DNA of 64,000 nt from Pseudomonas cannabina (GCF_900100365.1 NZ_FNKU01000001.1:2666001-2730000); one strand, 5' to 3'. Numbered from the stretch's first letter, positions 33,391 to 44,235 are shown. Numbers and translations are program-made. The notes: a model not told the origin generated them from the letters alone.

Positions 33391-35160
33391 TCACTCCTTG
33401 TCAGCGTTGAACTGCAACGCCGCCAGGCGCGCGTACAGCGGGTTACTGTCGATCAACTGCCGATGCGTACCCACTGCCACCAAGCGCCCCTGATCCATGA
33501 CGGCAATGCGGTCGGCGTTCTGTACCGTGGCCAGACGATGCGCAATCACCAGCGTGGTGCGGCCCTGCATCAGGCTTGGCAGGGCTTGCTGAATCAAGTG
33601 CTCACTCTGTGCATCCAGCGCACTGGTCGCTTCATCCAGTAACAGCACCGGCGCGTCGACCAACAATGCCCGGGCAATCGCCAGACGTTGCCGCTGCCCG
33701 CCCGACAGCCCCAGCCCGCCTTCGCCCAGATGGGTGCGATAGCCATCGGCCATTTCCAGGATGAACTCGTGGGCATGGGCGATTCTGGCGGCGGCTTCTA
33801 CCTGCTCGAAACTGGCATTCGCGTTGCCGTAGCGGATGTTGTCCTCGACGCTGCCAAAAAACAGGGCTGGTGATTGCGAGACCAGCGCGAAACAGCGACG
33901 CAGGTCATGAGGATCAAGCTGTGCGCAGGCCATGCCTTCGATCAGAATCCGCCCTTGCACTGGATCATAAAAGCGCAGCAGCAGGTCGAAGATCGTTGAT
34001 TTGCCCGCCCCGGACGGCCCGACCAGCGCCAGCGTCTCGCCGGGCTCCACGCTCAGGGTCAGGTTGTCGACGGCGTTGCGCTCCGGTCGCGAAGGGTAAG
34101 CGAAGCTGACGTTCTCCAGCGCCAGACGTCCACTGATACGCTGCGGCAGGATCAGCAGATCGGTCTTCGGCGCGCGGATTTCGTTGCGTGCCTGGAGCAG
34201 TTCACCGATACGCTCGGCGGCACCTGCGGCGCGCTGCAACTCACCGATCACTTCGTTCAAGGTGCCAAACGCCATGCCTACCACCAGCGCATAAAACACG
34301 AACGCCGCCAGTTCGCCACTGGAGATGCGGCCGTTGATCACGTCCATGCCGCCCACCCACAACATCACGGCCACCGCCCCCAGCACCAGAACGATGACCA
34401 GCGTAATCAGCCAGGAACGTTGCAAAATCCGTTTGCGTGCGGTGTCAAAGGCCTGTTCGACGGTCTGCGAAAAGCGCTGTTTGTCCTGCTGCTGATGGTT
34501 GTAGGCCTGAACCGTCTTGATCTGCCCCAACGCCTCGGCCACATAGCTGCCAACGTTGGCGACCCGGTCCTGACTTTCGCGCGACAGGGTGCGCACCCGG
34601 CGACCAAACATGAGGATGGGCGCGATGATCAGCGGCAGGGCCACCACCACGATACTGGTCAGCTTGGGGTTGGTGATGAACAGCAACACGATGCCGCCAA
34701 TCACCATCAACGCATTGCGCAGAAACATCGACAGCGATGAACCGATGACCGATTGCAACAAGGTGGTATCGGCGGTCAATCGCGACTGAATTTCCGAGCT
34801 GCGGTTGTTTTCATAGAAGCCCGGATGCAACTCGATCAGGTGGTCGAAGACTTTCTTGCGCAAGTCTGCGACCACACGCTCGCCGATCCACGACACGAGG
34901 TAGAAGCGGGCAAATGTCCCGATGGCCAGGCCGACCGTCAACAGCATGAACAGCCCGATCGAGCGTTCGAGCAGTTGCGCAGAACGGGTCATGAAGCCTT
35001 GGTCGATCATCAGTCTGATGCCCTGCCCGATCGACAGTGTAATGCCGGCGGTGATGACCAGCGCCAACAAGGCACCCAGTGCCTGCCAGCGATACGGAGC
35101 AATGAAGCTTGCGGCCAGACGTATGGCCTGGCGCTGACGCCCGGAAACCCGTGAAATCAT
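33391..35160 (-). CDS. ABC exporter half-transporter (permease fused to ATPase)
   Basis: A 589-residue MsbA-like half-transporter. Residues 1-320 hold six transmembrane helices (for example WQALGALLALVITAGITLSI). The ATPase domain has Walker A GPSGAGKST, Q-loop LVSQSPALF, signature LSGGQRQRLAIARALL and Walker B PVLLLDEATSALD, with the switch His in VIAHRLAT, so it is intact. It would dimerise and export lipids or hydrophobic compounds; there is no dedicated partner gene, so the substrate is open. It is monocistronic. Confidence 0.92.
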   Translation of the reverse strand: MISRVSGRQRQAIRLAASFIAPYRWQALGALLALVITAGITLSIGQGIRLMIDQGFMTRSAQLLERSIGLFMLLTVGLAIGTFARFYLVSWIGERVVADLRKKVFDHLIELHPGFYENNRSSEIQSRLTADTTLLQSVIGSSLSMFLRNALMVIGGIVLLFITNPKLTSIVVVALPLIIAPILMFGRRVRTLSRESQDRVANVGSYVAEALGQIKTVQAYNHQQQDKQRFSQTVEQAFDTARKRILQRSWLITLVIVLVLGAVAVMLWVGGMDVINGRISSGELAAFVFYALVVGMAFGTLNEVIGELQRAAGAAERIGELLQARNEIRAPKTDLLILPQRISGRLALENVSFAYPSRPERNAVDNLTLSVEPGETLALVGPSGAGKSTIFDLLLRFYDPVQGRILIEGMACAQLDPHDLRRCFALVSQSPALFFGSVEDNIRYGNANASFEQVEAAARIAHAHEFILEMADGYRTHLGEGGLGLSGGQRQRLAIARALLVDAPVLLLDEATSALDAQSEHLIQQALPSLMQGRTTLVIAHRLATVQNADRIAVMDQGRLVAVGTHRQLIDSNPLYARLAALQFNADKE

Positions 35161-35369
35161 TGAAAATAACCCGCCTGTCTGCCGATGGGAGCGAATTGCC
35201 AGCCTGCACCTGTCAGGAAATCGGTGCTGGACGTGATTCGGAGTGAACTTGCGGCCTGCACCAAAGGTCAGGTTATGACTGCTTTACAGCGGCGCTAGAC
35301 GACAAAGATCTAAGCGCATGCTGGCAGATTTGCATCATTTCTGTTGCACTGGTATCGCGTTTGAGCGGC

Positions 35370-35384
35370 TGACAGTATCTGTCA
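35370..35384. promoter_or_regulatory. Short palindrome upstream of the 35.4-kb small gene
   Basis: TGACAG-TAT-CTGTCA is a perfect 6-3-6 inverted repeat 59 bases before the next ATG, in a position where a repressor site could sit. No regulator can be named. Confidence 0.3.
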
Positions 35385-35443
35385 CGGACCGGTCATCAAG
35401 CGCGGTTAATTTAACGCCGTTACCTGATGAAAGGAGAGACACC

Positions 35444-35614
35444 ATGAGCCTGCACGAGCGCAGCACCGAAGTTCAAGTCGTACGAGCCACGCCCGGTCTT
35501 CCGGTTGGCGGTGCCATTCTCGACGAGGATGGGCAAGAAGTACTGATCACCGAAGAAATGGTTCAGGCAGCCTGTCAGGAATGCGACAAGAACTGGGTAA
35601 CACCGGAAAAATAA
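35444..35614 (+). CDS. Conserved small hypothetical protein with CxxC
   Basis: A 56-residue acidic protein starting MSLHERSTEVQVVRATP, preceded by a strong AAGGAG site. It ends with AACQECDKNWVTPEK, whose CxxC could bind metal or be redox active. No signal peptide. I do not recognise the family. A perfect terminator follows, so it is a well-delimited single-gene unit with a likely real product. Confidence 0.7.
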   Translation: MSLHERSTEVQVVRATPGLPVGGAILDEDGQEVLITEEMVQAACQECDKNWVTPEK

Positions 35615-35632
35615 GACCTGTCGAATCCATTG

Positions 35633-35659
35633 AAACCCGACCTCGTTGTCGGGTTTTTT
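35633..35659 (+). terminator. Rho-independent terminator
   Basis: The stem CCCGAC/GTCGGG, extended by AAA/TTT, has a six-base loop and is followed by six T on the plus strand. Upstream A residues make it potentially active on the minus strand too, for the convergent pdxB gene. Confidence 0.9.
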
Positions 35660-35681
35660 ATGCGCCGCACAGCTTGATCGA

Positions 35682-36824
35682 TCAGACCCGCACCGCCCCC
35701 AGGGCCGTGACGATCTGCGCCAGTGCTTCGGACTCTCCCTCAAGCCGAACCTTCAGCGCGTCGATTTCCCGGCGTGGCGGATAGTGTTTGCGCAAGGCGT
35801 CGAAGGCCAGGCGCTGACTGACCGTGTCACCGGTCAGGCTGCGACGAAAATCCGCATCATCGCGGCGAGGGTCATACACACCACGACACAACACAGTCAG
35901 GGCCCACATCGGATCGGTGTCGGCATCGAGGCTGACCTGCGCCAGCCAGGGCCGGGGCAGCAGCGTGTCGAGGCTGATCAGCGGCGGCTGGCCGAGAAAG
36001 GCGCACAACGCCTGATAGATCTGGGCGGTACCACGCTGCCGACCGTCAAGGCTGTAACCGGCAATGTGCGGCGTGCCGATTACACACAGATCGGCCAGCG
36101 CGACATTGACCTGCGGCTCACCCTCCCAGACATCCAGTACGGCCTGCAGGTCTTCACGATCGAGCAGCACGTCATGCAGCGCGGCGTTATCCACCACTGC
36201 GCCACGGCTGGCATTGATCAGCCAGGCACCCTGCCTGAGCTGACGCAGACGCGCTTCGTCAAACAGGTGCCAGGTAGGCAGCTCGCCGGTGCTGGTCAGC
36301 GGCGTGTGCAGGCTGATGACGTCGCAGCGCCGGATGATTTCGTCGAGGCTGACAAACCCTTCTCCTTCGGCCGACGCACGGGGTGGATCGCACACCAGCA
36401 CATTCCAGCCCAGCGCCTTGAGCACGGTCACCAGACGCCCCCCAACCTGCCCTGCCCCGACGACGCCGTAGGTACGCTGCCGGAGATCGACACCTTCGAT
36501 CTCGGCCAGGGTCAGCAGGCTGCCGAGCACATAATCGACCACGCCACGCGCATTGCAGCCCGGCGCGCTGCACCAATGAATGCCGGCTTGCTGAAGCCAG
36601 GCGAGGTCCAGGTGATCGGTGCCGATGGTGCAGGTGCCGACGAATCGTACCGGGCTGCCTTCAAGCATTTCGCGGGTCACCGGCGTGACCGAGCGCACCA
36701 GCAGGATGTCGGCGTCCGCCACCGCTGCACGGTCGATGGAGCGGCCGGGCAAGCGACGTATGTCGCCGAAATCAGCAAAAAATGCGTCAAGCAGGGGGAT
36801 GTTTTCGTCAGCAACAATGCGCAT
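35682..36824 (-). CDS. pdxB: Erythronate-4-phosphate dehydrogenase
   Basis: A 380-residue NAD-dependent 2-hydroxyacid dehydrogenase in pyridoxal-phosphate synthesis. The N-terminus [16 protein letters not shown], the NAD loop [26 protein letters not shown] (catalytic Arg region) and [15 protein letters not shown] (catalytic His) identify the family, and the extra C-terminal dimerisation domain distinguishes PdxB from SerA. The start was set at ATG 36822-36824. tusA lies upstream in the same direction with 82 bases between. Confidence 0.97.
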   Translation of the reverse strand: MRIVADENIPLLDAFFADFGDIRRLPGRSIDRAAVADADILLVRSVTPVTREMLEGSPVRFVGTCTIGTDHLDLAWLQQAGIHWCSAPGCNARGVVDYVLGSLLTLAEIEGVDLRQRTYGVVGAGQVGGRLVTVLKALGWNVLVCDPPRASAEGEGFVSLDEIIRRCDVISLHTPLTSTGELPTWHLFDEARLRQLRQGAWLINASRGAVVDNAALHDVLLDREDLQAVLDVWEGEPQVNVALADLCVIGTPHIAGYSLDGRQRGTAQIYQALCAFLGQPPLISLDTLLPRPWLAQVSLDADTDPMWALTVLCRGVYDPRRDDADFRRSLTGDTVSQRLAFDALRKHYPPRREIDALKVRLEGESEALAQIVTALGAVRV

Positions 36825-36906
36825 GGAAGATTCTCGAGGTCGGGCGGGACGGGACCGGTCCAGATCGTGAACAGGCGCGGGATGCGGTGATGCGGTGATG
36901 CGGTGA

Positions 36907-37161
36907 TCAGTCGGACTTCTTGCGAATCCAGTACAGAAAGGTTTCTGCCTCTGCCCGCTCTTCGACCAGATCGTGGCCGAGGAAGACGCAGAACTTGGGG
37001 ATGTCACGACGCGTGGAAGGATCGGTCGCGATAACCTTGAGCAGTCCGCCTGCGGGCAGGTCGCGAACTTTCTGGTGCAGCATCATCACCGGTTCCGGGC
37101 AGTTCAGCCCGGTGGCGTCCAGCACGGCATCGACGGTGAGGTTTTCAACGGATTCAGACAT
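36907..37161 (-). CDS. tusA: Sulfur carrier protein TusA
   Basis: An 84-residue SirA/TusA-family protein. The active Cys is in [19 protein letters not shown], followed by the family ending [18 protein letters not shown]. It carries persulfide sulfur from the cysteine desulfurase toward tRNA 2-thiolation. ATG 37159-37161 gives [10 protein letters not shown]; a longer frame to 37197 is possible but not expected. The tandem GCGGTGATGC repeats between this gene and pdxB (36884-36905) are a small duplicated motif. Confidence 0.93.
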   Translation of the reverse strand: MSESVENLTVDAVLDATGLNCPEPVMMLHQKVRDLPAGGLLKVIATDPSTRRDIPKFCVFLGHDLVEERAEAETFLYWIRKKSD

Positions 37162-37494
37162 GGGGCACTCCAGAAGCGGGTAGCGATTGTCGCTCAAATC
37201 GGTGAGCAGGCCAAATGCAGGTTGCTCATCATGCTAAATGACTCTTGTGCCAAGACTGCATTGACTACCGTGCACGTCTCCGCGTTGGCATGCATTTCGT
37301 GACGCTCTGCGTCACACAGCGGTTCTGCGATGTCAGTCGTGTTTGTTTACGACTCAAGGCACCTTTTCGCCCCTCGGCGACATACTTTGAAGGATCAAAG
37401 TATGCAAAATCCTGGCTCCGTTTCCGGCCCGACTTCGTCGGGTTCCTTCGCCCCTTGGCGACTCACTTGGAGAGCAGCTCAGGCTCGACTCACG
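37162..37494. repeat. Intergenic block with REP-like sequence and a perfect palindrome
   Basis: No gene is seen between tusA and rlmM. At about 37257-37315, GTGCACGTCTCCGCGTTGGC and GCATTTCGTGACGCTCTGCG form a REP-like unit of the P. syringae type, with CGTGACGCTCTGCGTCAC itself near-palindromic. At 37381-37404 there is a perfect inverted repeat, CATACTTTGA-AGGA-TCAAAGTATG. The block looks like mobile or repeat-derived DNA. Confidence 0.6.
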
Positions 37495-38568
37495 TCACCG
37501 CTTCGCGGCTTTGGCCACGTCCAGCCGGCGCAGGTGGCAGGTGACTTCTTCGCGGTCGTGGTAGAGCTGTTTGCAGCCGATCGAGACTCGCACGCCGCGC
37601 GCCTGAAAGCCTTCTTCGATGCGGTCGAGCAAACGACGCACTTCAGCGTAGCGCTGTTTCATCGGCAGTTTCAGGTTGACCACCGCTTCGCGGCACAAGC
37701 CTTCGCCCAGCCAGGTTTCCAGCAGTGCTGCATTGCGGGCAGGCTTTTCGACGATGTCGCACACCATCCAGTCCACCGGCTGACGAGGCTTGTAGGTGAA
37801 GCCGTCGGCCATCAGATGCTGCACCAGTCCGGTGTCCATCAGACTTTCGGCCATGGGGCCGTTATCGATGGCCGTCACCAGCATGCCACGGCGCACCAAC
37901 TGGTAGGTCCAGCCACCGGGCGCGGCGCCCAGGTCCACGCCGGTCATGTCACCGGAAAGACGTTCATCCCATTGATCTCGGGGAATGAAATGGTGCCACG
38001 CTTCTTCCAGCTTGAGGGTCGAGCGGCTCGGTGCCTCGCGGGGAAACTTCAGACGCGGGATGCCCATCGGCCACATTGCCGAGTTGTCGGCGTCAGCCAT
38101 GCCGAGAAACACTTCGCGGCCACTCTTGAAGGTCAACAGCAAACGCGGCTTGCGAGGATCATCGACCAGCTTGCCCGCCTGGCTCAGAGCCTTGCGCAAC
38201 GGCGCCTCGAACTTCTTGCAAAAATTCGACAGCTCTTTGCCATCGTTGGTGTCCACCACCTCCAGCCACACGCTGCCGCAGGTTGGAAACGCCGATAGCT
38301 GGGCGAGGATCACGCTGATGCGGTCGGTTTCCGGCAGGTCGAGGAACAAGCCTCGTGCCCACTGCCGAGGGAAAATCAGCTTGTCGAAGCGCTGGCCGCT
38401 CATCAGCCGCTCAGGCCCGTCAGCGTCCGTGCAGATAAATTCGGCGCAAGCGGTGTCGGGTCGTGCCTTGGCGTAACCGGCAACATCAAGACGCGCGGCA
38501 TGGTCAGCGATTTCCGAACAGACTTCCCCTTCAAAACCGGGTCGGCAATGCATAAACAGCGTATTCAT
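37495..38568 (-). CDS. rlmM: 23S rRNA (cytidine-2498-2'-O)-methyltransferase
   Basis: A 357-residue rRNA 2'-O-methyltransferase. The N-terminal THUMP-like region (MNTLFMHCRPGFEGEVCSEI) is followed by a Rossmann core with VDLGAAPGGWTYQLVRRG (SAM site) and DWMVCDIVEKPARN; the catalytic Lys-Asp-Lys set of RrmJ/FtsJ enzymes is consistent with these positions and VNLKLPMKQRY. Length and both termini match RlmM. Monocistronic. Confidence 0.95.
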   Translation of the reverse strand: MNTLFMHCRPGFEGEVCSEIADHAARLDVAGYAKARPDTACAEFICTDADGPERLMSGQRFDKLIFPRQWARGLFLDLPETDRISVILAQLSAFPTCGSVWLEVVDTNDGKELSNFCKKFEAPLRKALSQAGKLVDDPRKPRLLLTFKSGREVFLGMADADNSAMWPMGIPRLKFPREAPSRSTLKLEEAWHHFIPRDQWDERLSGDMTGVDLGAAPGGWTYQLVRRGMLVTAIDNGPMAESLMDTGLVQHLMADGFTYKPRQPVDWMVCDIVEKPARNAALLETWLGEGLCREAVVNLKLPMKQRYAEVRRLLDRIEEGFQARGVRVSIGCKQLYHDREEVTCHLRRLDVAKAAKR

Positions 38569-38760
38569 GGGTTACTCCTGGGCAATGGGCACTCGGGCGT
38601 AACCCCGCAGACTTGAAAGCCGCGCATCATAGCCCAATCCAGGAACCACTGGCGCGGCCAGACAGTCCACAGAACCTGAAGCCTGTTACGGGGCTCCCGA
38701 CCTGATGCACATGAAGCCCCGTAATCCGATGTCCGGAGATCATTCCAAAAGGAGACATTC

Positions 38761-41505
38761 ATGCCCTCCCTCGATAGCCTGAAGAGCCTGAAAACGCTCG
38801 AAATCGACAACAAGACCTACCACTACTTCAGCCTGCCCGATGCGGCTCGCTCGCTCGGCAATATCGACAAGCTGCCCATGTCGCTCAAAGTGCTGCTGGA
38901 AAACCTGCTGCGCTGGGAAGACAACAAGACCGTGACCGGCAACGACCTCAAGGCCATCGCCGACTGGTTGACCGAGCGCCGTTCGGACCGGGAAATTCAA
39001 TACCGCCCTGCCCGGGTGCTGATGCAGGACTTCACCGGCGTGCCTGCAGTGGTCGATCTGGCCGCCATGCGTGCTGCCGTGGCCAAGGCTGGCGGCGACC
39101 CGCAGCGTATCAACCCGCTGTCGCCGGTAGACCTGGTGATCGACCACTCGGTCATGGTCGACAAGTTCGGCGACCCGGCGGCTTTCGAGCAGAACGTCGA
39201 CATCGAGATGCAGCGCAACGGCGAGCGCTACGCGTTTCTGCGCTGGGGCCAGAGCGCCTTCGATAACTTCAGCGTGGTGCCGCCTGGCACCGGCATCTGC
39301 CACCAGGTCAACCTCGAGTACCTGGGCCGCACGGTCTGGACCAAAGAAGAAGACGGCCGCACCTACGCGTTTCCCGACACGCTGGTCGGCACAGACTCGC
39401 ATACCACGATGATCAACGGCCTCGGCGTATTGGGCTGGGGCGCGGGCGGGATCGAGGCCGAAGCGGCCATGCTCGGCCAGCCGGTCTCGATGCTGATCCC
39501 GGAAGTGATCGGTTTCCGGCTGACTGGCAAACTGAAAGAAGGCATCACCGCCACCGATCTGGTGCTGACCGTGACCCAGATGCTGCGCAAGAAAGGCGTG
39601 GTCGGCAAGTTCGTCGAGTTCTACGGTGACGGTCTGGCCGATCTGCCGCTGGCCGACCGGGCGACCATCGCCAACATGGCACCGGAATATGGCGCGACCT
39701 GCGGCTTCTTCCCGGTCGACGAGGTAACGCTGGATTACCTGCGCCTGTCCGGGCGTCCCGATGAGACCGTCAAGCTGGTCGAAGCCTATTGCAAGGCGCA
39801 AGGCCTGTGGCGTCTGTCCGGCCAGGAGCCAGTGTTCACCGACAGTCTGGAACTGGACATTGGCACGGTAGAGGCCAGCCTCGCCGGGCCGAAACGCCCG
39901 CAAGACCGCGTGGCGTTGCCGAATGTCGCTCAGGCGTTCAACGACTTTCTGGGGTTGCAGGTCAAGCCTGCCAAGGTCGAAGAGGGCCGTCTGGAAAGTG
40001 AAGGCGGCGGTGGCGTGGCGGTCGGTAACGATGCGCAGGTCAGCGGCGAAAGCCAATATGAGTACAACGGGCAGACTTATCACCTGAAAGACGGCGCGGT
40101 GGTGATCGCAGCGATAACGTCCTGCACCAACACGTCAAACCCCAGCGTCATGATGGCGGCCGGGCTGGTGGCGAAAAAAGCGGTCGAAAAAGGCCTGCAA
40201 CGCAAGCCCTGGGTAAAGAGCTCGCTGGCACCCGGCTCCAAAGTTGTGACCGATTACTACGAAGCGGCAGGTCTGACCCAGTACCTTGATGCCTTGGGCT
40301 TCAACCTGGTGGGTTATGGCTGCACCACCTGCATTGGTAACTCCGGCCCGCTGCTGGAGCCTATCGAAAAAGCTATTCAGACGTCAGACCTGACCGTGGC
40401 GTCGGTGCTGTCGGGCAACCGCAATTTCGAGGGCCGGGTTCACCCACTGGTCAAGACCAACTGGCTGGCCTCGCCGCCGCTGGTGGTGGCCTATGCCTTG
40501 GCAGGTTCGGTGCGCATCGACATCAGCAGCGAGCCACTGGGCGTAGGCTCGGACGGCAAGCCTGTCTATCTGCGTGACATCTGGCCCAGCCAGAAAGAGA
40601 TCGCCGACGCGGTCGCCAGCGTCAACACCGGCATGTTCCACAAGGAATACGCCGAGGTGTTTGCCGGTGACGAGCAATGGCAAGCCATCGAAGTGCCGCA
40701 GGCCGCCACTTATGTGTGGCAGGACGACTCGACGTACATTCAGCATCCGCCGTTCTTCGATGGCATCGACGGCCCGTTGCCAGTCATTCAGGACGTGGAA
40801 AATGCGCGCGTCCTCGCCCTGCTGGGAGACTCGGTCACCACCGACCACATCTCGCCGGCCGGCAACATCAAGGCGGACAGCCCGGCCGGCCGTTACCTGC
40901 AGGAGAAAGGCGTCAAGTCGCAGGACTTCAACTCCTATGGCTCGCGTCGCGGCAACCATGAAGTGATGATGCGCGGCACCTTTGCCAACATTCGTATTCG
41001 CAACGAAATGCCCGGCGGCGAAGAAGGCGGCAATACCGTGCACGTGCCCTCCGGCGAGAAGATGGCGATCTACGACGCCGCGATGCGCTATCAGACCGAG
41101 GGCACACCGCTGGTGATTGTCGCGGGTCTGGAGTACGGCACGGGTTCCAGTCGCGACTGGGCTGCCAAAGGTACCAACCTGCTGGGCGTCAAAGCGGTCA
41201 TTGCCGAAAGCTTCGAGCGGATCCACCGCTCCAATCTGGTGGGCATGGGGGTTCTGCCGTTGCAGTTCAAGAACAGCCAGACGCGCAAGACCCTGGCTCT
41301 GACCGGCAAGGAAACCCTGAAAATCACCGGGCTGACCAACGCCGACGTGCAGCCGGGCATGAGCCTGACCCTGCACATCGAGCGCGAGGACGGCAGCAAA
41401 GAGACCGTCGACGTGTTGTGCCGCATCGACACGCTCAACGAGGTGGAGTACTTCAAGTCTGGTGGCATTCTGCATTATGTGTTGCGACAGCTGATTGCTT
41501 CCTGA
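38761..41505 (+). CDS. acnA: Aconitate hydratase A
   Basis: A 914-residue 4Fe-4S enzyme that interconverts citrate and isocitrate. The cluster cysteines are in [13 protein letters not shown] and [23 protein letters not shown] and [14 protein letters not shown] are substrate and active-site segments. An internal insertion around residues 400-430 ([19 protein letters not shown]) is low-complexity and seems to be a linker extension. AAAGGAG precedes the ATG. A 14-base hairpin follows the gene. In iron limitation apo-aconitases of this group can bind mRNA, which is family knowledge. Confidence 0.97.
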   Translation: MPSLDSLKSLKTLEIDNKTYHYFSLPDAARSLGNIDKLPMSLKVLLENLLRWEDNKTVTGNDLKAIADWLTERRSDREIQYRPARVLMQDFTGVPAVVDLAAMRAAVAKAGGDPQRINPLSPVDLVIDHSVMVDKFGDPAAFEQNVDIEMQRNGERYAFLRWGQSAFDNFSVVPPGTGICHQVNLEYLGRTVWTKEEDGRTYAFPDTLVGTDSHTTMINGLGVLGWGAGGIEAEAAMLGQPVSMLIPEVIGFRLTGKLKEGITATDLVLTVTQMLRKKGVVGKFVEFYGDGLADLPLADRATIANMAPEYGATCGFFPVDEVTLDYLRLSGRPDETVKLVEAYCKAQGLWRLSGQEPVFTDSLELDIGTVEASLAGPKRPQDRVALPNVAQAFNDFLGLQVKPAKVEEGRLESEGGGGVAVGNDAQVSGESQYEYNGQTYHLKDGAVVIAAITSCTNTSNPSVMMAAGLVAKKAVEKGLQRKPWVKSSLAPGSKVVTDYYEAAGLTQYLDALGFNLVGYGCTTCIGNSGPLLEPIEKAIQTSDLTVASVLSGNRNFEGRVHPLVKTNWLASPPLVVAYALAGSVRIDISSEPLGVGSDGKPVYLRDIWPSQKEIADAVASVNTGMFHKEYAEVFAGDEQWQAIEVPQAATYVWQDDSTYIQHPPFFDGIDGPLPVIQDVENARVLALLGDSVTTDHISPAGNIKADSPAGRYLQEKGVKSQDFNSYGSRRGNHEVMMRGTFANIRIRNEMPGGEEGGNTVHVPSGEKMAIYDAAMRYQTEGTPLVIVAGLEYGTGSSRDWAAKGTNLLGVKAVIAESFERIHRSNLVGMGVLPLQFKNSQTRKTLALTGKETLKITGLTNADVQPGMSLTLHIEREDGSKETVDVLCRIDTLNEVEYFKSGGILHYVLRQLIAS

Positions 41506-41514
41506 TTCAGAATA

Positions 41515-41548
41515 CGGTCGCCCTGCCCCATCACGGGCAGGGCGACCG
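41515..41548. terminator. Strong hairpin after acnA
   Basis: A perfect 14-base stem (CGGTCGCCCTGCCC against GGGCAGGGCGACCG) with a CATCAC loop starts 10 bases after the acnA stop. No T-run follows, so it may be a weak terminator or an RNA 3' end protector. Confidence 0.55.
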
Positions 41549-41626
41549 CTGGCTGAAAGGTGAAGCGGTGACCTGACGGGTATGAATGTTATACAGTATC
41601 GCTCCTCGTGAATCAGGAGCGTTTCA

Positions 41627-42522
41627 ATGACGTCAAGACACTGGCTTTTTCTTGCTCTTCTCGCAACAGGATATGGGCTCGCGCTGGTATATGGCAGCCT
41701 GGCCCCCATCGCAGCAGTAGGTTTCGGCTTGCTGCTTGTTGCCTGGCTTTGTGTGGCGCGATCCGCTTCCCGACATGTCAGTCTGTTCGGTCATTTGCTA
41801 TTTATCATGACAGGCCTGGCGCTGGCGACTCACCTTTTGCCGGGGTTCAATAATGCCAAAGGAAGGTCTGAAAAAGCCTTTTCTTCAAAAGTCGAAGCCA
41901 GTAAATACAGGCGCTCCAGCCCGGTTCCTCTCCAAAAAAATGGGCTTTTTCAGAGGATACCAAAGTCATTGATGACGCCAGATTCACAGCTGACGCTGCC
42001 GCTTTTTCCATGTACCTGAATCTTGACAAGCCCCTGATCGGCTTTTGGCTATTGCTTGCCTGCCCGTGGATTCTGCCAAGAATCGACGTCAATCAGTCAC
42101 TCAAAGTGGGCCTGCTGGCGCTGATTGCGACGTCTGCTCTGTGCATGACAGTGGCGGCATCACTTGGCACCGTAGACTGGGCACCCAAATGGCCCGCGCA
42201 AAGCACCCTGTGGTGGGTAAACAACCTGCTGCTGGTGACGTTGACCGAAGAGCTGTTTTTTCGCGCTTATCTTCAGGGCAGCCTGCAACGGCTCCTCGCA
42301 GGATGGAAATTCGCGACGCCTATGGCAATTGCTATAACCGCAAGCCTGTTTGGGCTGTCTCACATCGGCGCAGGCTGGGAATGGATGCTGCTGGCAGGGC
42401 TTGCAGGTGTGGGCTACGGCATCGCATTTCGTTTCGGCGGCTTACCGTCTGCGGTCATCTGCCACTTCGGTCTCAATGCCGTGCATTTCGGCCTGTTCAC
42501 TTACCCCATGCTTGCCCGGTAA
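41627..42522 (+). pseudogene. CPBP-family intramembrane protease gene, frameshifted by a 104-bp insertion
   Basis: Two frames make up one gene. The first (ATG 41627, after AGGAG) encodes MTSRHWLFLALLATGYG and two to three transmembrane helices up to PGFNNAK; the second continues as VIDDARFTADAAAFSMYLNL to the stop at 42522. Removing 41862-41965 joins them in-frame as FNNAKVIDDARF. The second part holds the CPBP/Abi motif, LTEELFFRAYLQG (Glu-Glu...Arg), FGLSHIGAGWEW (His) and VICHFGLNAVHFG (His-Asn), typical of Rce1-like membrane proteases. As it stands, the first frame runs on into the insert and ends at 42019. The second has ATG 42010 without an obvious ribosome site. Confidence 0.85.
41856..41965. 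mobile_element. MITE-like 98-bp insertion with CCAAAG target duplication
   Basis: CCAAAG occurs at 41856-41861 and again at 41960-41965. Between them are 98 bases carrying inverted repeats near the ends: TCTGAAAAAGCC at 41867-41878 and its complement GGCTTTTTCAGA at 41943-41954. Insert plus one duplication is 104 bases, not a multiple of three, and it breaks the CPBP gene; taking it out restores the protein frame. The outermost five bases do not match well, so the exact ends are uncertain. It has no coding capacity, so it must have moved with help from another transposase. Confidence 0.75.
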
Positions 42523-42616
42523 TCTGACCCACCAGTCATTTGGCGTGCAGTGCTCAATTTATCGGCTCACCTGCCGATAAAACGCCATCGTCTTCTGGAT
42601 CGAAGGATCGACACCC

Positions 42617-44182
42617 ATGCGCAATAACCAGCCCATCACTCAACGTGAGCGGACATTTCCTGCCGAACAACGACTGATCTCCACCACCGACACGCGTGGC
42701 ACGATTACTTACTGTAACGATGCCTTCGTCGACATCAGCGGTTACAGCGAAGCCGAATTGCTCGGTGCCGCGCACAACACCGTCCGCCATCCGGATGTCC
42801 CGCCTGCCGTCTTCGAACACATGTGGACCACGCTCAAGACCGGCCAGCCGTGGATGGGCATCGTCAAGAATCGTTGCAAGAATGGCGACCACTATTGGGT
42901 CAACGCCTATGTGACGCCGGTGCTGGAAAACCGCAGCGTCGTCGGTTTCGAGTCGGTGCGTATCAAACCGACCGCCGAACAGATTCGCCGCGCCGAAGCA
43001 CTGTATAAACGCCTTAATCTGGGCAAAAGCGCGGTGCCGGGTCGTGACCAGTGGCTGCCGGTGTTGCAGGACTGGCTGCCGTTCATTCTGGTCAGCCAGT
43101 TGAGCTTTTTGATTGGTGTGTGGCTGAACTCACAGTGGGGCTTCGCGCTTGCCGCCGCATTGTCAGTGCCGCTCGGCCTGCTCGGCCTGTCGTGGCAACA
43201 GCGCGGCACCAAACGCTTGCTGCGTCTGGCGGAGCAGACCACCTCCGACCCGCTGATTGCCCAGATGTACACCGACAGCCGCGGCCCGCAGGCACGTCTG
43301 GAGATGTCGATTCTCAGCCAGGAAGCGCGCATGAAGACCTGCCTGACGCGCTTGCAGGACACCGCCGAGCATCTGAACCATCAGGCCCGCCAGTCCAACT
43401 CGCTGGCCAGGGAGAGCTCGACCGGGCTGGAACGTCAGCGAGTGGAGACCGAGCAGGTCGCCGCAGCCATCAACCAGATGGCAGCTACCACTCAGGAAGT
43501 GGCCAGCCACGTGAATCGCGCCGCTGACGCCACTCAGCAGGCCAATGAGCTGACCCGTCGCGGCCGCGATATTGCGGGCGAAACCCGCGAGGCCATTCAA
43601 CGCCTCTCCACTGCGGTGGGCGAAACCGGCCTGACCGTGACGCGGCTGGCCAAGGACAGCGACGAAATCGGCGGCGTGGTCGATGTGATCAAAGGTATCG
43701 CTGACCAGACCAACCTGTTGGCCCTCAACGCCGCCATCGAAGCGGCACGCGCGGGTGAGATGGGCCGTGGCTTTGCAGTCGTGGCCGATGAAGTACGCCA
43801 ACTGGCGAAGCGCACCGCCGAGTCCACCGGGCAGATTCACGGCCTGATCGCCAAATTGCAGCAGACCGCAACCGACGCCGTGCAGACCATGGACGCCGGA
43901 CGTCGTCAGGCCGAAGAAGGCGTGGCCCGGGTACTGGAAGCGGATCAGGCACTGGTCGGCATCAGCGAAGCAGTGGCCAACATCACCGACATGACGACCC
44001 AGATCGCCACGGCCACCGAAGAACAAAGCGCTGTGGCCGAGGAAATCAACCGCAACATTTCCACCATCGCCGAACTGGCTGACAAGACCGCCGACGAAGC
44101 CCGGCGCTCGGCCGTATTGAGCGGGGAACTGACGAATACTGCCAACTCGCAATACTCACTGGTCGAGCGTTTTAATCGCTGA
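42617..44182 (+). CDS. aer: Aerotaxis receptor (PAS-domain methyl-accepting chemotaxis protein)
   Basis: A 521-residue receptor. Residues 10-120 form a PAS domain ([36 protein letters not shown]) that binds FAD in Aer proteins. One hydrophobic hairpin ([20 protein letters not shown], then [16 protein letters not shown]) anchors it in the inner membrane with little periplasmic part. The cytosolic signalling hairpin has the CheA/CheW contact tip [20 protein letters not shown]. It senses redox state and steers swimming toward oxygen. The length equals that of P. aeruginosa Aer as I know it. A terminator follows. Confidence 0.93.
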   Translation: MRNNQPITQRERTFPAEQRLISTTDTRGTITYCNDAFVDISGYSEAELLGAAHNTVRHPDVPPAVFEHMWTTLKTGQPWMGIVKNRCKNGDHYWVNAYVTPVLENRSVVGFESVRIKPTAEQIRRAEALYKRLNLGKSAVPGRDQWLPVLQDWLPFILVSQLSFLIGVWLNSQWGFALAAALSVPLGLLGLSWQQRGTKRLLRLAEQTTSDPLIAQMYTDSRGPQARLEMSILSQEARMKTCLTRLQDTAEHLNHQARQSNSLARESSTGLERQRVETEQVAAAINQMAATTQEVASHVNRAADATQQANELTRRGRDIAGETREAIQRLSTAVGETGLTVTRLAKDSDEIGGVVDVIKGIADQTNLLALNAAIEAARAGEMGRGFAVVADEVRQLAKRTAESTGQIHGLIAKLQQTATDAVQTMDAGRRQAEEGVARVLEADQALVGISEAVANITDMTTQIATATEEQSAVAEEINRNISTIAELADKTADEARRSAVLSGELTNTANSQYSLVERFNR

Positions 44183-44202
44183 AAATTAAAGTATTGCACA
44201 GG

Positions 44203-44235
44203 GCCCCGGCCAACTCAGGTTGCTCGGGGCTTTTT
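44203..44235 (+). terminator. Rho-independent terminator of aer
   Basis: A GCCCCG/CGGGGC stem with a loop of about 16 bases is followed by TTTTT on the plus strand, 20 bases after the aer stop codon. Confidence 0.75.

Noticed and set aside
35646..36890. A 414-codon plus-strand open frame
   Set aside because: Opposite pdxB, whose motifs and length are complete; the plus-strand product is low-complexity Arg/Gln/Ala.
38740..40083. A 447-codon minus-strand open frame
   Set aside because: Shadow of acnA; the composition is biased and no family feature is seen.
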